Shown: positions 27,100-36,261, counted from the first letter of the stretch. The stretch is DNA of 64,000 bases from Empedobacter stercoris (GCF_025244765.1 NZ_CP104209.1:2114501-2178500); one strand, 5' to 3'. Notes: a model not told the origin generated them from the sequence alone. Numbers and translations are program-made.

Positions 27100-29544
27100 A
27101 TGAAGAAAATTGTTTATTCATTATTGTTTTTAGCGATGACAATAGGAACATCGGTAAAAGCACAAGAAAATGTTACGTTTCAATTACCGCCTCAAGAAAT
27201 CTTGCAATTAGCGGAGGCAGATATGCCACCATCAATTTCTACGGATCGTAAAGCAGAGAATGCTTTTTTATCGTACAGAAGTCGTTACAAAACGATTAAT
27301 GAATTGTCAGAAACAGAGTTACGTTTAGCAGGGTTGCGAATTAATCCTGTAACGAATATTAATTCGCGTGAAACATTTAGTGAGAAAATCACTTTTTTTG
27401 ATTTAAAAACTTCAAAAGAAAAATCGATAGCTGGTTTACCTGCAAAAGGACGTTTTTCGAATCAATCTTGGAACAAATCTCAATCTAAATTTGCGGTTAC
27501 AAATACTACAGATAAAGGAGTAGAATTGTGGGTGATTGATGTTAAAAATCAATCGGCAACAAAAGTTTACGAAGATAAATTGAATGCAAACTTAGGTCGT
27601 CCTTTTAGTTGGGTTTCTGATAGTGAGCTGATTGTTAATGTAATTCCAGCTTCTAAAAAAGCGTTAATTGATACAAAAGATGCAATCGCAACAGGACCAA
27701 CAGTTTCTGTAGCTGACGGAAAAGAAGCTCAAAATAGAACTTACCAAGATTTGTTGAAAAATAAAACAGATGAGTTTAATTTCGAGCAATTAGCTATTTC
27801 CGAATTAGTGAAAGTAAACATCGAAACGGGAGCAAAATCAAAATGGAAAGATGCAGCGATGTATACAAATATTTCTACATCTCCAGACGGACAGTATGTT
27901 TTGGTAAATGAAATCAAAAAACCGTTTTCTTATTTAGTAACCTACAATAGTTTTCCATCTACAGATGTTGTCTATGATATCAATGGAAAGTTAGTAAAAG
28001 AAGTTGATTACAAAGAATTACAAGAAGTAGTTCCAAAAGGATTTTCTTCTACCATTATGGGGAAAAGAGGTTTATATTGGCGAGCAGACAAACCAAATAC
28101 ATTGTACTGGGTAGAAGCTTTAGATGGAGGTGATGCTAACAAACCTGCAGAATACCGTGATGCTCTTTATCAAGTTGCTGCGCCTTTTACTGCTAACAAA
28201 GAATTATTAGTAAAAATAAAAGATCGTTACAGAGGCGTAACTTGGGGGAATGATGAGGTCGCTTTGATTCGTGATGCATGGTACAATACTCGAAACGAAA
28301 GTTATTATACTTTTAATCCTTCTAATCCAAAGCAAGAACCAACACGTTTCTTTAGTCGAAATACACAAGATGCATACAACAATCCAGGAAGTTTTGTAAC
28401 AGAAATAAATGAGTATGGTTACAATGTTCTTTCGATTAACAAAGGAAAATTGATGTTAGTTGGTGATGGAGTTTCTGCTGATGGAATCTTACCTTTTGTG
28501 GATGATTTTGACATCAAAACACAAAAAACTTCTCGTTTATGGAGAGCACAAAAATCAGATAAGTTAGAAGTAATCGCACGTGTAATTGATCCAAAGAAAG
28601 GAATTATATTAGAGCAAATTCAGTCTAAAACTGATTATCCTAATTTATATGTACGTAATATTTTCCAAAAAGGAGGAAAGCCAAAACAAGTAACATTTAC
28701 AAAAAATCCTTTTGAGGCGATGAACCAAGTTTCGAAAGAATTAATTACATACAAACGTGCTGATGGAGTAGAATTATCAGGAACTTTATATTTACCTCCA
28801 AACTACGATAAAACTAAAAAAGAAAAGTTACCAATGTTAATGTGGGCTTATCCTCGCGAGTTTAAAGATGCAGCAACAGCTGGACAAGTCACAACTTCTG
28901 AGAATAAATTTACTTCGCCATCATACGGAGGTCCTATTTTCTGGGCGTTGAGAGGTTATGCCGTTTTAGATGATGCCGCATTCCCAATTATTGGAGAAGG
29001 AAAAGAAGAGCCAAACGATACGTTTGTTCCGCAATTGGTTGCAAATGCAAAAGCAGCAATTGATGCAGTTGATGCTTTAGGTTTTATTGATCGAGAAAAA
29101 GTTGCTGTTGGTGGACATTCTTATGGTGCATTTATGACAGCAAATTTATTATCACACTCTAATTTATTTGCAGCAGGTATTGCGCGTTCAGGAGCTTATA
29201 ATCGTACATTAACACCTTTCGGATTCCAATCAGAACAACGTAATTATTGGGAGGCACCAGAGGTTTACAATACAATGTCTCCATTTATGAATGCTGAAAA
29301 AATGAAAACACCATTGTTGTTAATTCATGGTGATTCTGATAACAATACAGGAACTTTCCCTATGCAATCTGAGCGATATTTTAATGCTTTAAAAGGTTTA
29401 GGTGCAACAACTCGTTTGGTGTTATTACCAAAAGAATCGCATGGTTATGCTGCCAAAGAAAATGTTTTACATATGTTGTGGGAACAAGATCAATGGTTAG
29501 AGAAATATGTCAAGAATAAAGGAAAAACTTCTGAAAAGAAATAA
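27100..29544 (+). CDS. Secreted S9 family prolyl-oligopeptidase-like peptidase
   Basis: Signal peptide MKKIVYSLLFLAMTIGTSVKA, N-terminal beta-propeller region and C-terminal alpha/beta hydrolase domain. Triad: Ser674 in GGHSYGAF, Asp747 in HGDSDNNTG and His781 in KESHGYA. 814 residues. The GGHSYGAFMTANLL signature groups it with the glutamyl-endopeptidase/prolyl-oligopeptidase-like Bacteroidota enzymes rather than with DPP IV. It is exported and probably degrades peptides; the preferred residue is unknown. TATCTTTA (about 27069-27076) is a possible -7 box. Confidence 0.92.
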   Translation: MKKIVYSLLFLAMTIGTSVKAQENVTFQLPPQEILQLAEADMPPSISTDRKAENAFLSYRSRYKTINELSETELRLAGLRINPVTNINSRETFSEKITFFDLKTSKEKSIAGLPAKGRFSNQSWNKSQSKFAVTNTTDKGVELWVIDVKNQSATKVYEDKLNANLGRPFSWVSDSELIVNVIPASKKALIDTKDAIATGPTVSVADGKEAQNRTYQDLLKNKTDEFNFEQLAISELVKVNIETGAKSKWKDAAMYTNISTSPDGQYVLVNEIKKPFSYLVTYNSFPSTDVVYDINGKLVKEVDYKELQEVVPKGFSSTIMGKRGLYWRADKPNTLYWVEALDGGDANKPAEYRDALYQVAAPFTANKELLVKIKDRYRGVTWGNDEVALIRDAWYNTRNESYYTFNPSNPKQEPTRFFSRNTQDAYNNPGSFVTEINEYGYNVLSINKGKLMLVGDGVSADGILPFVDDFDIKTQKTSRLWRAQKSDKLEVIARVIDPKKGIILEQIQSKTDYPNLYVRNIFQKGGKPKQVTFTKNPFEAMNQVSKELITYKRADGVELSGTLYLPPNYDKTKKEKLPMLMWAYPREFKDAATAGQVTTSENKFTSPSYGGPIFWALRGYAVLDDAAFPIIGEGKEEPNDTFVPQLVANAKAAIDAVDALGFIDREKVAVGGHSYGAFMTANLLSHSNLFAAGIARSGAYNRTLTPFGFQSEQRNYWEAPEVYNTMSPFMNAEKMKTPLLLIHGDSDNNTGTFPMQSERYFNALKGLGATTRLVLLPKESHGYAAKENVLHMLWEQDQWLEKYVKNKGKTSEKK

Positions 29545-29557
29545 TTTTCAATATAGG

Positions 29558-29586
29558 AAAAGCGATTCAGTTTTGAATCGCTTTTT
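29558..29586 (+). terminator. Terminator after S9 peptidase gene
   Basis: AAAAGCGATTCA and TGAATCGCTTTT form a 12-bp stem, followed by further T residues. Confidence 0.85.
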
Positions 29587-29619
29587 TTATTATATTTAGT
29601 TAATAATTAATCAGGAATA

Positions 29620-30120
29620 ATGAATAAAAAAGTGTTTGTCGTTATAAACGTTCTATTTATTATAATCTACTTTATCTCACTATTTATTGATTTGAGAGCA
29701 TATGAAAAATATTATTTACTTAATTCAACTACAATGGAGTATGAATTAATGAGATGCATAATAAGTATATTATTTGCCGTTTTGCTTTCTTTCTTATGGG
29801 AAAAATGTCCTTTAGTTTTTCGACTATTATGCTTTTTGCTTCTATTTCCTTTAATTTATATTTTTAACGTATTTTTTGTGAAAGATGCTTTTGCTGATTT
29901 AGATTTTGTATTATCAAAAAATCGTAAAATTGAAAAAATAGACTCAAACATGGAAAATGGATGGAGATTAAATAAAATAATCACAGAAAAAAAAGATACA
30001 TTTTATCTTTCCGAAAATCCGAATTGGAACACGTTAATTCCACTTGAAGAATTAAAAAAGATAAAAATTAAAGAAAGTATCACTAACCCTCACAAATATT
30101 ATTATTACTTTAATGATTAA
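29620..30120 (+). CDS. Integral membrane protein of unknown function
   Basis: 166 residues with about three hydrophobic segments in the first 90 (KVFVVINVLFIIIYFISLFI, a second around residue 47-60, and LLCFLLLFPLIYIFNVFFV), then a charged, non-membrane C-terminal domain of ~75 residues. No family is recognised. A truncated secreted-protein gene follows 11 bp later on the same strand. Confidence 0.55.
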   Translation: MNKKVFVVINVLFIIIYFISLFIDLRAYEKYYLLNSTTMEYELMRCIISILFAVLLSFLWEKCPLVFRLLCFLLLFPLIYIFNVFFVKDAFADLDFVLSKNRKIEKIDSNMENGWRLNKIITEKKDTFYLSENPNWNTLIPLEELKKIKIKESITNPHKYYYYFND

Positions 30121-30131
30121 ACGTTTACAAA

Positions 30132-30236
30132 ATGAAAAATAAATATTTATTCTTCTTTCTAACGCTTTTTTCTCCATGTCTATTTGCACAGAATTTATGG
30201 AAGGTAGAATATGTAAAGATGAAAGTTACGAAATAA
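30132..30236 (+). pseudogene. Truncated secreted-protein gene (GLPGLI-like N-terminus only)
   Basis: ATG at 30132 opens a 34-codon frame beginning MKNKYLFFFLTLFSPCLFAQ, a good signal peptide, followed by NLWKVEYVKMKVTK and a stop one base before the end of the converging siderophore-interacting gene. The pattern signal peptide plus K-V-x-Y-x-x-K-M is how many GLPGLI-family proteins of Bacteroidota begin, but the ~200 residues that should follow are missing. It most likely is a deletion remnant; a genuine micro-protein is the alternative. Confidence 0.45.
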
Positions 30237-30237
30237 C

Positions 30238-31080
30238 TTAGAAAACCCTAACCAATAATTCTTGTTCAATTTTATCGTGACAATCTTCTAATGCATTTTT
30301 CTCCGCTTTCCCAGCTTTCCAATGTGATGTACAATAAAATTCGTCTTTTTTCCATTCTAAATCATCTTTAAAAAAGGATTTAATTTCTTTTATAGATTTT
30401 GATTCTCCCGCCACATAAGCATAACGTTTCCCATCTTTACGTTTCGGAAAGATTTGTTTTTTTGTTAAACTATATAAAGCGGTTCCATTACCTACATGTT
30501 GATTCACTATCCATTTAAACTCCAAATTTGCTTTGGTTTCAATAGGATGAATGTCTTCTTCAGATGGAACTTCAATACAAACAACTCCGTTTGTTTTTGC
30601 AGGCAATGATTCTATAATAGCAGAAATTACGGGTAAACCTGTTAAATCAGCCGCTAAGAAAATGAAATCTGTTTTTGGCGCTAATTCTTTCTTTTTCGAT
30701 TTCATCGAAACTCCAATCATATCGCCTTCTCTTGCTTCATTTGCCCAACGAGATCCAGGACCATTTAACCCATGATTTGCAATATCTATCACAATCACAT
30801 TGTTTTCAGCATCTATATTTCGCAATGTGTAAGTGCGAGAAACTGGTTTGAATTTTTCTGATGGTGAAATCCATTTCTTGTTCTCCTCATCATATTCAGC
30901 ATAGTGAATATCTCGGATTCCAAGCGGTGGAAAAAGCAATTTACACGTTCCTCCTAAAGTTGTATCTTCAAAAAAAGACACATCATTATTTTCTAAATGA
31001 ACGCGAATAAGATGTGGTGTCACAAATTCTTTCTTTTTTAAGATGAATTTCTCTTTCGCAATTTTCACTTTATCTCCCAT
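30238..31080 (-). CDS. Siderophore-interacting protein (FAD-dependent ferric reductase type)
   Basis: 280 residues. The N-terminal FAD-binding part carries the RxYTxR motif as SRTYTLRN, and the C-terminal SIP domain has the conserved YVAGESKSIKEIKSFF. Members (ViuB/YqjH group) release iron from ferric siderophores in the cytoplasm using NAD(P)H. No siderophore uptake genes are near, but a Fur-family gene lies 3 kb away. It stands alone and converges with the truncated gene at 30132. Confidence 0.9.
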   Translation of the reverse strand: MGDKVKIAKEKFILKKKEFVTPHLIRVHLENNDVSFFEDTTLGGTCKLLFPPLGIRDIHYAEYDEENKKWISPSEKFKPVSRTYTLRNIDAENNVIVIDIANHGLNGPGSRWANEAREGDMIGVSMKSKKKELAPKTDFIFLAADLTGLPVISAIIESLPAKTNGVVCIEVPSEEDIHPIETKANLEFKWIVNQHVGNGTALYSLTKKQIFPKRKDGKRYAYVAGESKSIKEIKSFFKDDLEWKKDEFYCTSHWKAGKAEKNALEDCHDKIEQELLVRVF

Positions 31081-31247
31081 CAGATTATTTAGATTTATTC
31101 TAATTCTATGCGAAGGTAAAATAAATTTAGATTGAATAAAAATAATAAAATGTTAAAGTAAAAACTTATCGTTTTTTTAATACGTTAAACTAAATAAATA
31201 CCCGTAACTTTTAACTATTGAAAAATAACCTAAAAAACGAACAGAAA

Positions 31248-31997
31248 ATGGAGAATACTTTATGCGAAATCTCGCTAAGTGAAAGAACTCTTCCACTTGA
31301 AGGCGGATTTAATTGCAGAGATTTAGGTGGAATAGTTAACACACAAAATGAAATTTTAAGAAAAGGATTGTTAATTCGATCAGATGATTTGGCTAATTTG
31401 ACGGATGACGATTTAGAAGTTTTGAATGATTTCCCAATCCGAACAATTATAGATTTACGCACAACTTACGAACGCTTAAAAAATCAAGATCATATTCCGA
31501 ACAGTTGTAATCACGAAGTTCATTTGGATATTTCATCTGGACATTTCGAAGAGTTAGTGCAAGAATTTAAAGCTGGTATTTCTAATCCAAAAAGTTTTAT
31601 GTGTAAAATTTATGAAGATTTTGTTTTAGATAAAACCTGTCAGGCACAATACAAAAGCTTTTTTGATATCATACAACACAAAAACAGAACGCCGATTTTA
31701 TTTCATTGTACAGCCGGAAAAGATCGAACAGGATTTGCAACAGCGATGATTTTATCTGCATTAAAAGTTGATTTTGATACAATCATGGATGATTATTTAG
31801 CTTCTAATGTCTATTTGGAACAAAAGTATGCGCACATTTTAAAAATCGATCCGAATTATAAATACTTAATAACTGTTTTACCTGAATATTTGGAGAGTTC
31901 TTACCGAGCAATTAATCAGAATTTTGGATCAGTTGAAAATTATTTAACCGATATCTTGAACATTGATTTAGATTTGATGAAGGAATTATATATTTAA
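31248..31997 (+). CDS. Tyrosine-protein phosphatase (Y_phosphatase3 family)
   Basis: The Cys-based phosphatase signature HC-x5-R is present as FHCTAGKDRTG near residue 159-169, and the family-typical N-terminal GGFNCRDLGG and RSDDLANLTDDD segments are present. Such proteins dephosphorylate tyrosine, serine or phosphoinositides. The ATG at 31248 gives 249 residues and is preferred over a TTG at 31218. It is a single gene with its own terminator; the physiological substrate is unknown. Confidence 0.88.
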   Translation: MENTLCEISLSERTLPLEGGFNCRDLGGIVNTQNEILRKGLLIRSDDLANLTDDDLEVLNDFPIRTIIDLRTTYERLKNQDHIPNSCNHEVHLDISSGHFEELVQEFKAGISNPKSFMCKIYEDFVLDKTCQAQYKSFFDIIQHKNRTPILFHCTAGKDRTGFATAMILSALKVDFDTIMDDYLASNVYLEQKYAHILKIDPNYKYLITVLPEYLESSYRAINQNFGSVENYLTDILNIDLDLMKELYI

Positions 31998-31998
31998 C

Positions 31999-32025
31999 AA
32001 AAAAGCGACCATTGGTCGCTTTTTT
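31999..32025. terminator. Bidirectional terminator between phosphatase and P-type ATPase genes
   Basis: AAAAAAGCGACC and GGTCGCTTTTT form a stem around a 3-nt loop with A and T tracts on both sides. Confidence 0.85.
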
Positions 32026-32031
32026 GTTGAT

Positions 32032-33984
32032 CTAAAATTTCATTCGCTGAATTCGTACTGCATTCAAAATTGCTAATAAAGCGACACCAACATCTGCAAA
32101 AACGGCTTCCCACATATTGGCAATTCCTTCGGCACCAAGTAATAATACAATCACTTTTACACCCATTGCTAAAATGATATTTTGAATGACAATCTTTTTC
32201 GTTTCGCGTCCTATTTTTATAGCAGTTGCTATTTTAGATGGTTGATCGGTTTGAATCACTACATCAGCCGTTTCAATTGCCGCATCACTTCCTAAACCTC
32301 CCATTGCAATACCGACATCAGAAAGAGCTAAAACAGGCGCATCATTGATTCCATCTCCTACAAAAGCGACCACTTGATTTGTATCTTTTTTCAAGGCTTC
32401 TACTTTTTCTACTTTTCCTTCTGGCAATAATCCTCCAAAAGCTTCATCAACACCAACTTCTTGTGCAACTTTTTGTGTAATTGTATCTTTATCACCACTC
32501 AACATAATCGTCTTCGTGACACCCAAAGCTTTCATTTTTTGAATCGCTTGTTGTGCATCTTCTTTTATTTTATCTGCAATTGTAATATATCCAGCATATT
32601 TGTGATCTATTGAAACGACAACAATACTCTCTACAATAGCATGTATTTCTTGTGGATATTGAATCGAAAAATGATCCAATAATTTTGTATTTCCTGCTAA
32701 AACAATTTTACCATCAACTTTTCCTTTTAGTCCTTTTCCTGAAATTTCTTCCACTTCTATTGCCTTCAAATCAGAAGGATGATTGGCTACAATGGCTTTT
32801 GCTATGGGATGTGTTGATTGTTTTTCTAACGCAGAAACCAAGCGTAAAAATTCCATTTGAGGTAGATTTGTTTCTACTTTCTGCACATCGAAAATGCCTT
32901 CAGTCATGGTTCCAGTTTTATCCATCACAACGGTATTTACTTTCGCCATTAAATCTAAAAAATTAGAACCTTTTACTAAAATACCATTACGCGAAGCTGC
33001 TCCAATTCCACCAAAATAACCCAACGGAACCGAAATCACCAATGCACAAGGACAAGAAACAACCAAGAAAACCAAACCTCTATATAACCAATCATTGAAA
33101 TCATAATTATCAACAATAAAGTAAGGAATGATCACCAAAGCTGTTGCTAAAAAGAAAACAATTGGCGTATATATTTTTGCAAATTTTCGGATAAATAATT
33201 CAGTAGGAGCTTTACGAGAAGCTGCATCCTGAACCATTTGTAAAATTTTAGCAATCGAACTATCCTCAAACTTTTTAGTTGTTTGAATTTCTATTACGTT
33301 TTCAAGATTTAACATTCCGGCCAAAACTGTTTCACCTGTTTTATATGTAGAAGGTTTGCTTTCTCCCGTCAATGCCGCTGTATTAAAACTCCCTTTATCC
33401 GAAAGCATAATTCCATCTAACGGAACTTTTTCTCCAACTTTAACTTGAATTGTTTCACCAATTGCAACATCGTGTGGTTTTATGGTTTCGAAATGACCAT
33501 TTCGTAAAACATGCGCTGTATCTGGACGAACATCTAATAAGGCTTTTATATTTCCTCTTGCTTTATTAACTGCTGCTTCTTGAAACATTTCACCAATGGT
33601 ATAAAACAGCATTACGGCAACACCTTCGGGATATTCCCCAATGATAAAAGCGCCTAAAGTTGCAATTCCCATCAATGAAAATTCATTGAAAAAGTCTAAT
33701 TTTTTAGCCAATTTAAACGCTTCACTCCAAACAGGTGCTGCTACTAAAATATAAGAAATAGCGAACCATATCAAGCGAATCGTTTGATTATCGACAAACC
33801 AAGTTGGCTTTAACACATATTGAACAAATATTCCAGCAAAGAAAATAGCTAAACTCGCTCCTAACAAAATTTTACTATTGTTGTGTTCGTGATTATGGTC
33901 ATGACCTTCGTGATTATGATCGTGACTTTCGTGAGAGTGATTTTGAGGTTCGTCTGTTGAACAACAAGTCTTACAATTTGCCAT
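32032..33984 (-). CDS. Heavy-metal translocating P-type ATPase (Zn/Cd/Co type)
   Basis: 650 residues. The N-terminus is rich in Cys and His (CKTCCSTDE, then HDHNHEGHDHNHEH), a metal-binding tail that replaces the usual ferredoxin-like HMA domain. Key elements: TGES in the actuator domain, the metal-translocating CPC motif (Cys311-Pro-Cys313 in SCPCAL), the phosphorylated Asp355 in DKTGT and the hinge GDGINDAP. The CPC with His-rich tail suits zinc/cadmium/lead export (ZntA/CadA group). The Fur-family gene 57 bp upstream on the same strand fits metal-dependent control. Confidence 0.92.
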   Translation of the reverse strand: MANCKTCCSTDEPQNHSHESHDHNHEGHDHNHEHNNSKILLGASLAIFFAGIFVQYVLKPTWFVDNQTIRLIWFAISYILVAAPVWSEAFKLAKKLDFFNEFSLMGIATLGAFIIGEYPEGVAVMLFYTIGEMFQEAAVNKARGNIKALLDVRPDTAHVLRNGHFETIKPHDVAIGETIQVKVGEKVPLDGIMLSDKGSFNTAALTGESKPSTYKTGETVLAGMLNLENVIEIQTTKKFEDSSIAKILQMVQDAASRKAPTELFIRKFAKIYTPIVFFLATALVIIPYFIVDNYDFNDWLYRGLVFLVVSCPCALVISVPLGYFGGIGAASRNGILVKGSNFLDLMAKVNTVVMDKTGTMTEGIFDVQKVETNLPQMEFLRLVSALEKQSTHPIAKAIVANHPSDLKAIEVEEISGKGLKGKVDGKIVLAGNTKLLDHFSIQYPQEIHAIVESIVVVSIDHKYAGYITIADKIKEDAQQAIQKMKALGVTKTIMLSGDKDTITQKVAQEVGVDEAFGGLLPEGKVEKVEALKKDTNQVVAFVGDGINDAPVLALSDVGIAMGGLGSDAAIETADVVIQTDQPSKIATAIKIGRETKKIVIQNIILAMGVKVIVLLLGAEGIANMWEAVFADVGVALLAILNAVRIQRMKF

Positions 33985-34003
33985 AATGAATCATTTAAGA
34001 CAG

Positions 34004-34011
34004 CAAAGTTA
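34004..34011 (-). promoter_or_regulatory. -7 promoter box (TAACTTTG) of the metal P-type ATPase
   Basis: On the minus strand TAACTTTG matches TAnnTTTG, 19 nt before the ATPase ATG at 33984, so the ATPase can be expressed separately from the Fur-family gene. Confidence 0.55.
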
Positions 34012-34023
34012 CCATGTGGTTGA

Positions 34024-34038
34024 TGCAATTTGGTTGCA
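34024..34038. promoter_or_regulatory. Candidate Fur-family operator (TGCAA-N5-TTGCA)
   Basis: The inverted repeat TGCAATTTGGTTGCA lies 12 bp upstream of the ATPase -7 box, at the place where the -33 element should be. A dimeric repressor bound here would block the promoter. The Fur-family gene ends just beyond it. Assignment as operator is inference from symmetry and position. Confidence 0.4.
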
Positions 34039-34041
34039 AAG

Positions 34042-34458
34042 TTAGGCTTTACACTGATCGCAAATTCCTTTCAAGATAAAAGACGATTGTTCTGCTTGAA
34101 AATTTTTGGGAAGATCAATTTCTGGTAAGTGAATATTTCGTAAACAATAGGTTTGATTACACTTGTTACAATGAAAATGAGCATGCGTAAACTCGGGTGT
34201 ACATTTACAACTCGATTCACATAAAGCATATTTTATAGAGCCTGTTCCGTCTTCAATCGAATGTATTAACTTATTTTCTTCAAACTTTTTTAATGTTCGG
34301 TAAATGGTTACTCGATCTGCCTGATCCATTTCAATTTCCAAATCAGCCAAACTCAATGCAACTTCTGCATGCATCAATTTGTCCAAGACCAACAATCTCA
34401 TTGCAGTTGGATTAATAGAACGGTTTTGTAAGGTTTTGTTTAGAACTTCTGTTTGCAT
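34042..34458 (-). CDS. Fur family transcriptional regulator (Zur-like)
   Basis: 138 residues with the winged-helix DNA-binding domain (DRVTIYRTLKKFEENKLIH) followed by a dimerisation domain with the structural zinc site: CNKCNQTYC and the C-terminal CDQC. Additional Cys/His residues in CESSCKCTPEFTHAHFHC could sense metal. Position ahead of a metal-exporting ATPase suggests it governs zinc or a similar metal; the metal cannot be decided from sequence. TAACTTTA (34477-34484, minus) is a weak -7 box. Confidence 0.9.
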   Translation of the reverse strand: MQTEVLNKTLQNRSINPTAMRLLVLDKLMHAEVALSLADLEIEMDQADRVTIYRTLKKFEENKLIHSIEDGTGSIKYALCESSCKCTPEFTHAHFHCNKCNQTYCLRNIHLPEIDLPKNFQAEQSSFILKGICDQCKA

Positions 34459-34556
34459 TTCTTTCGATTTCGAATATAAAGTTACGAAAAAGAGGTGAAT
34501 TGAAAATGAATTGAAATGGTAGAAAAATCAGTCGATAATTTTTAAGTAATATGATT

Positions 34557-34564
34557 TATATTTG
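34557..34564 (+). promoter_or_regulatory. -7 promoter box (TATATTTG) of glycosylasparaginase-cutC
   Basis: TATATTTG is a full match to TAnnTTTG, 30 nt before the ATG at 34595. Confidence 0.55.
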
Positions 34565-34594
34565 TTTTAATACATTTTAGAAATCGATTAACAC

Positions 34595-35587
34595 ATGAAC
34601 AATAGAAGAAATTTTATAAAGAATTTAGGTGCTTTGGGACTACTTTTAGGTACATCAAAATTAGACCTAAGTGCACAAACGAAACATACAAAATCTACGA
34701 AAATTACCAAACCAATTGTACTTTCTACTTGGCGTTTCGGAATAGAAGCAAACGCTGAAGCATGGAAAGTTTTAGGTAAAAACGGAACCGCTTTAGATGC
34801 GGTGGAAAAAGGTGTGCAATTAGTAGAAGCTGATCCTAATGAGAGAAGTGTTGGATATGGTGGTCGTCCAGATCGAGATGGAAAGGTTACTTTAGATGCT
34901 TGTATTATGGATGATCAAGCAAATATTGGTTCTGTTGCAGGTTTAGAGCATATTAAACATCCCATTTCAGTCGCTCGAAAAGTAATGGAAGATACGCCTC
35001 ATGTGATGTTAGTTGGGAATGGTGCTTTGCAATTTGCCTTAGAAAAAGGTTTTAAGAAAGAGAATTTATTAACCGATATTTCTGAAAAAGAATGGAAAGA
35101 ATGGTTGAAAGACACCAATTATCAAATGCCTATTAACATCGAAAATCACGATACAATTGGAATGATTGCTTTAGATGCACATGGCAATCTGTCGGGAGCC
35201 TGTACAACGAGTGGAATGGCGTATAAAATGCATGGACGTGTTGGTGATTCTCCAATTATTGGTGCGGGTTTATATGTTGATAACGAAATTGGTGCAGCTA
35301 CAGCAACAGGTCATGGCGAAGAAGTGATTCGTATTGCGGGAAGTCATTTGGTTGTTGAGTTGATGCGTCAAGGTTATTCGCCAGAAAACGCGTGCAAAGA
35401 AGCAGTACATCGAATTATTAAGTTAACAGAATCACGAAATAAAGATTTATCTGCAATTCAAGTTGGTTTTATCGCGATTAACAAACAAGGTGAATATGGT
35501 TCGTTTTGTATTCATCCAGGCTTTAACTTTGCCGTTCATGATCAAAGTGGAAATCGTTTGATTGACGGAAAATCTATTACAAAATGA
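34595..35587 (+). CDS. Tat-exported N4-(beta-N-acetylglucosaminyl)-L-asparaginase (glycosylasparaginase)
   Basis: Ntn-hydrolase that cleaves the link between Asn and N-acetylglucosamine in glycopeptides; activated by self-cleavage before the nucleophilic Thr. That residue is Thr187 in ENHDTIGMIAL. Further family motifs are TTSGMAYKMHGRVGDSP and ATATGHGEEVIR. The N-terminus MNNRRNFIKNLGALGLLLG is a twin-arginine signal (RRNFIK), so the folded enzyme is exported, in line with tatA in this window. The well-studied enzyme of Elizabethkingia (formerly Flavobacterium) meningoseptica belongs to this family. Overlaps cutC by 4 bp. Confidence 0.92.
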   Translation: MNNRRNFIKNLGALGLLLGTSKLDLSAQTKHTKSTKITKPIVLSTWRFGIEANAEAWKVLGKNGTALDAVEKGVQLVEADPNERSVGYGGRPDRDGKVTLDACIMDDQANIGSVAGLEHIKHPISVARKVMEDTPHVMLVGNGALQFALEKGFKKENLLTDISEKEWKEWLKDTNYQMPINIENHDTIGMIALDAHGNLSGACTTSGMAYKMHGRVGDSPIIGAGLYVDNEIGAATATGHGEEVIRIAGSHLVVELMRQGYSPENACKEAVHRIIKLTESRNKDLSAIQVGFIAINKQGEYGSFCIHPGFNFAVHDQSGNRLIDGKSITK

Positions 35588-36261
35588 AAAAATTAGAAGT
35601 TGCTTGCTTCAATATAGCCTCCGCATTAGTCGCATCAAAATCGAATGTCGATAGAATCGAATTATGTGCAGATGCTTCTTCTGGTGGAATTACACCAACA
35701 TTTGAAGACATCAAAACATTGCGAAAAGAAACAGACAAAGAAATCATGATTATGATTCGCCCTCGTGGAGGTGATTTTATTTATTCTGATAAAGAATTTG
35801 AACAAATGAAATCTGAAATTATCATGATTAAAAATTTTAGAATTGATGGTTTTGTATTCGGAATTTTAAATGAAGAAAATGAAATTGATTTTGAACGAAA
35901 TCGAAAATTGATTGAACTCGCAAAACCGTTTCCTTGTACATTTCATCGAGCTTTTGATCGAACTAAAGATGCAGAAGATTCATTAGAAACGGTTATCAAA
36001 TTAGGTTTTAAAACCATTCTAACTTCCGGTTTAACACGTCATGTAGAAGAAGGAAAACAGCAACTAAAAACATTGGTACAGACAGCAAAAGATCGTATTA
36101 CGATTATGCCTGGTGGTGGATTACGTTCGACAAATATTGAAGAAATCGATTCATTTACACAAGCAACTTACTTTCATTCTTCTGCTATGATTGATGATTC
36201 TGGAATTGCTAATTTAGAAGAAATCAATCATTTAAAAAGTTTGATTAATTCTGAAAAATAA
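35584..36261 (+). CDS. cutC: Copper homeostasis protein CutC
   Basis: 225-residue TIM-barrel protein of the CutC family. Recognisable stretches are RIELCADASSGGITPT, MIMIRPRGGDFIYSD, FHRAFDRTKDAEDSL, LTSGLTRHVEEGKQQL and MPGGGLRSTNI. The family name derives from E. coli copper sensitivity, but a copper role has been questioned and the biochemical activity is not settled. The start ATG overlaps the glycosylasparaginase stop (ATGA), so the two are translationally coupled; whether they act together is unknown. Confidence 0.93.
   Translation: MKKLEVACFNIASALVASKSNVDRIELCADASSGGITPTFEDIKTLRKETDKEIMIMIRPRGGDFIYSDKEFEQMKSEIIMIKNFRIDGFVFGILNEENEIDFERNRKLIELAKPFPCTFHRAFDRTKDAEDSLETVIKLGFKTILTSGLTRHVEEGKQQLKTLVQTAKDRITIMPGGGLRSTNIEEIDSFTQATYFHSSAMIDDSGIANLEEINHLKSLINSEK

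Noticed and set aside
32652-32966. 104-codon plus-strand frame inside the P-type ATPase gene
   Set aside because: Runs antisense through the conserved phosphorylation domain; the ATPase with intact DKTGT and CPC motifs is clearly the real gene.
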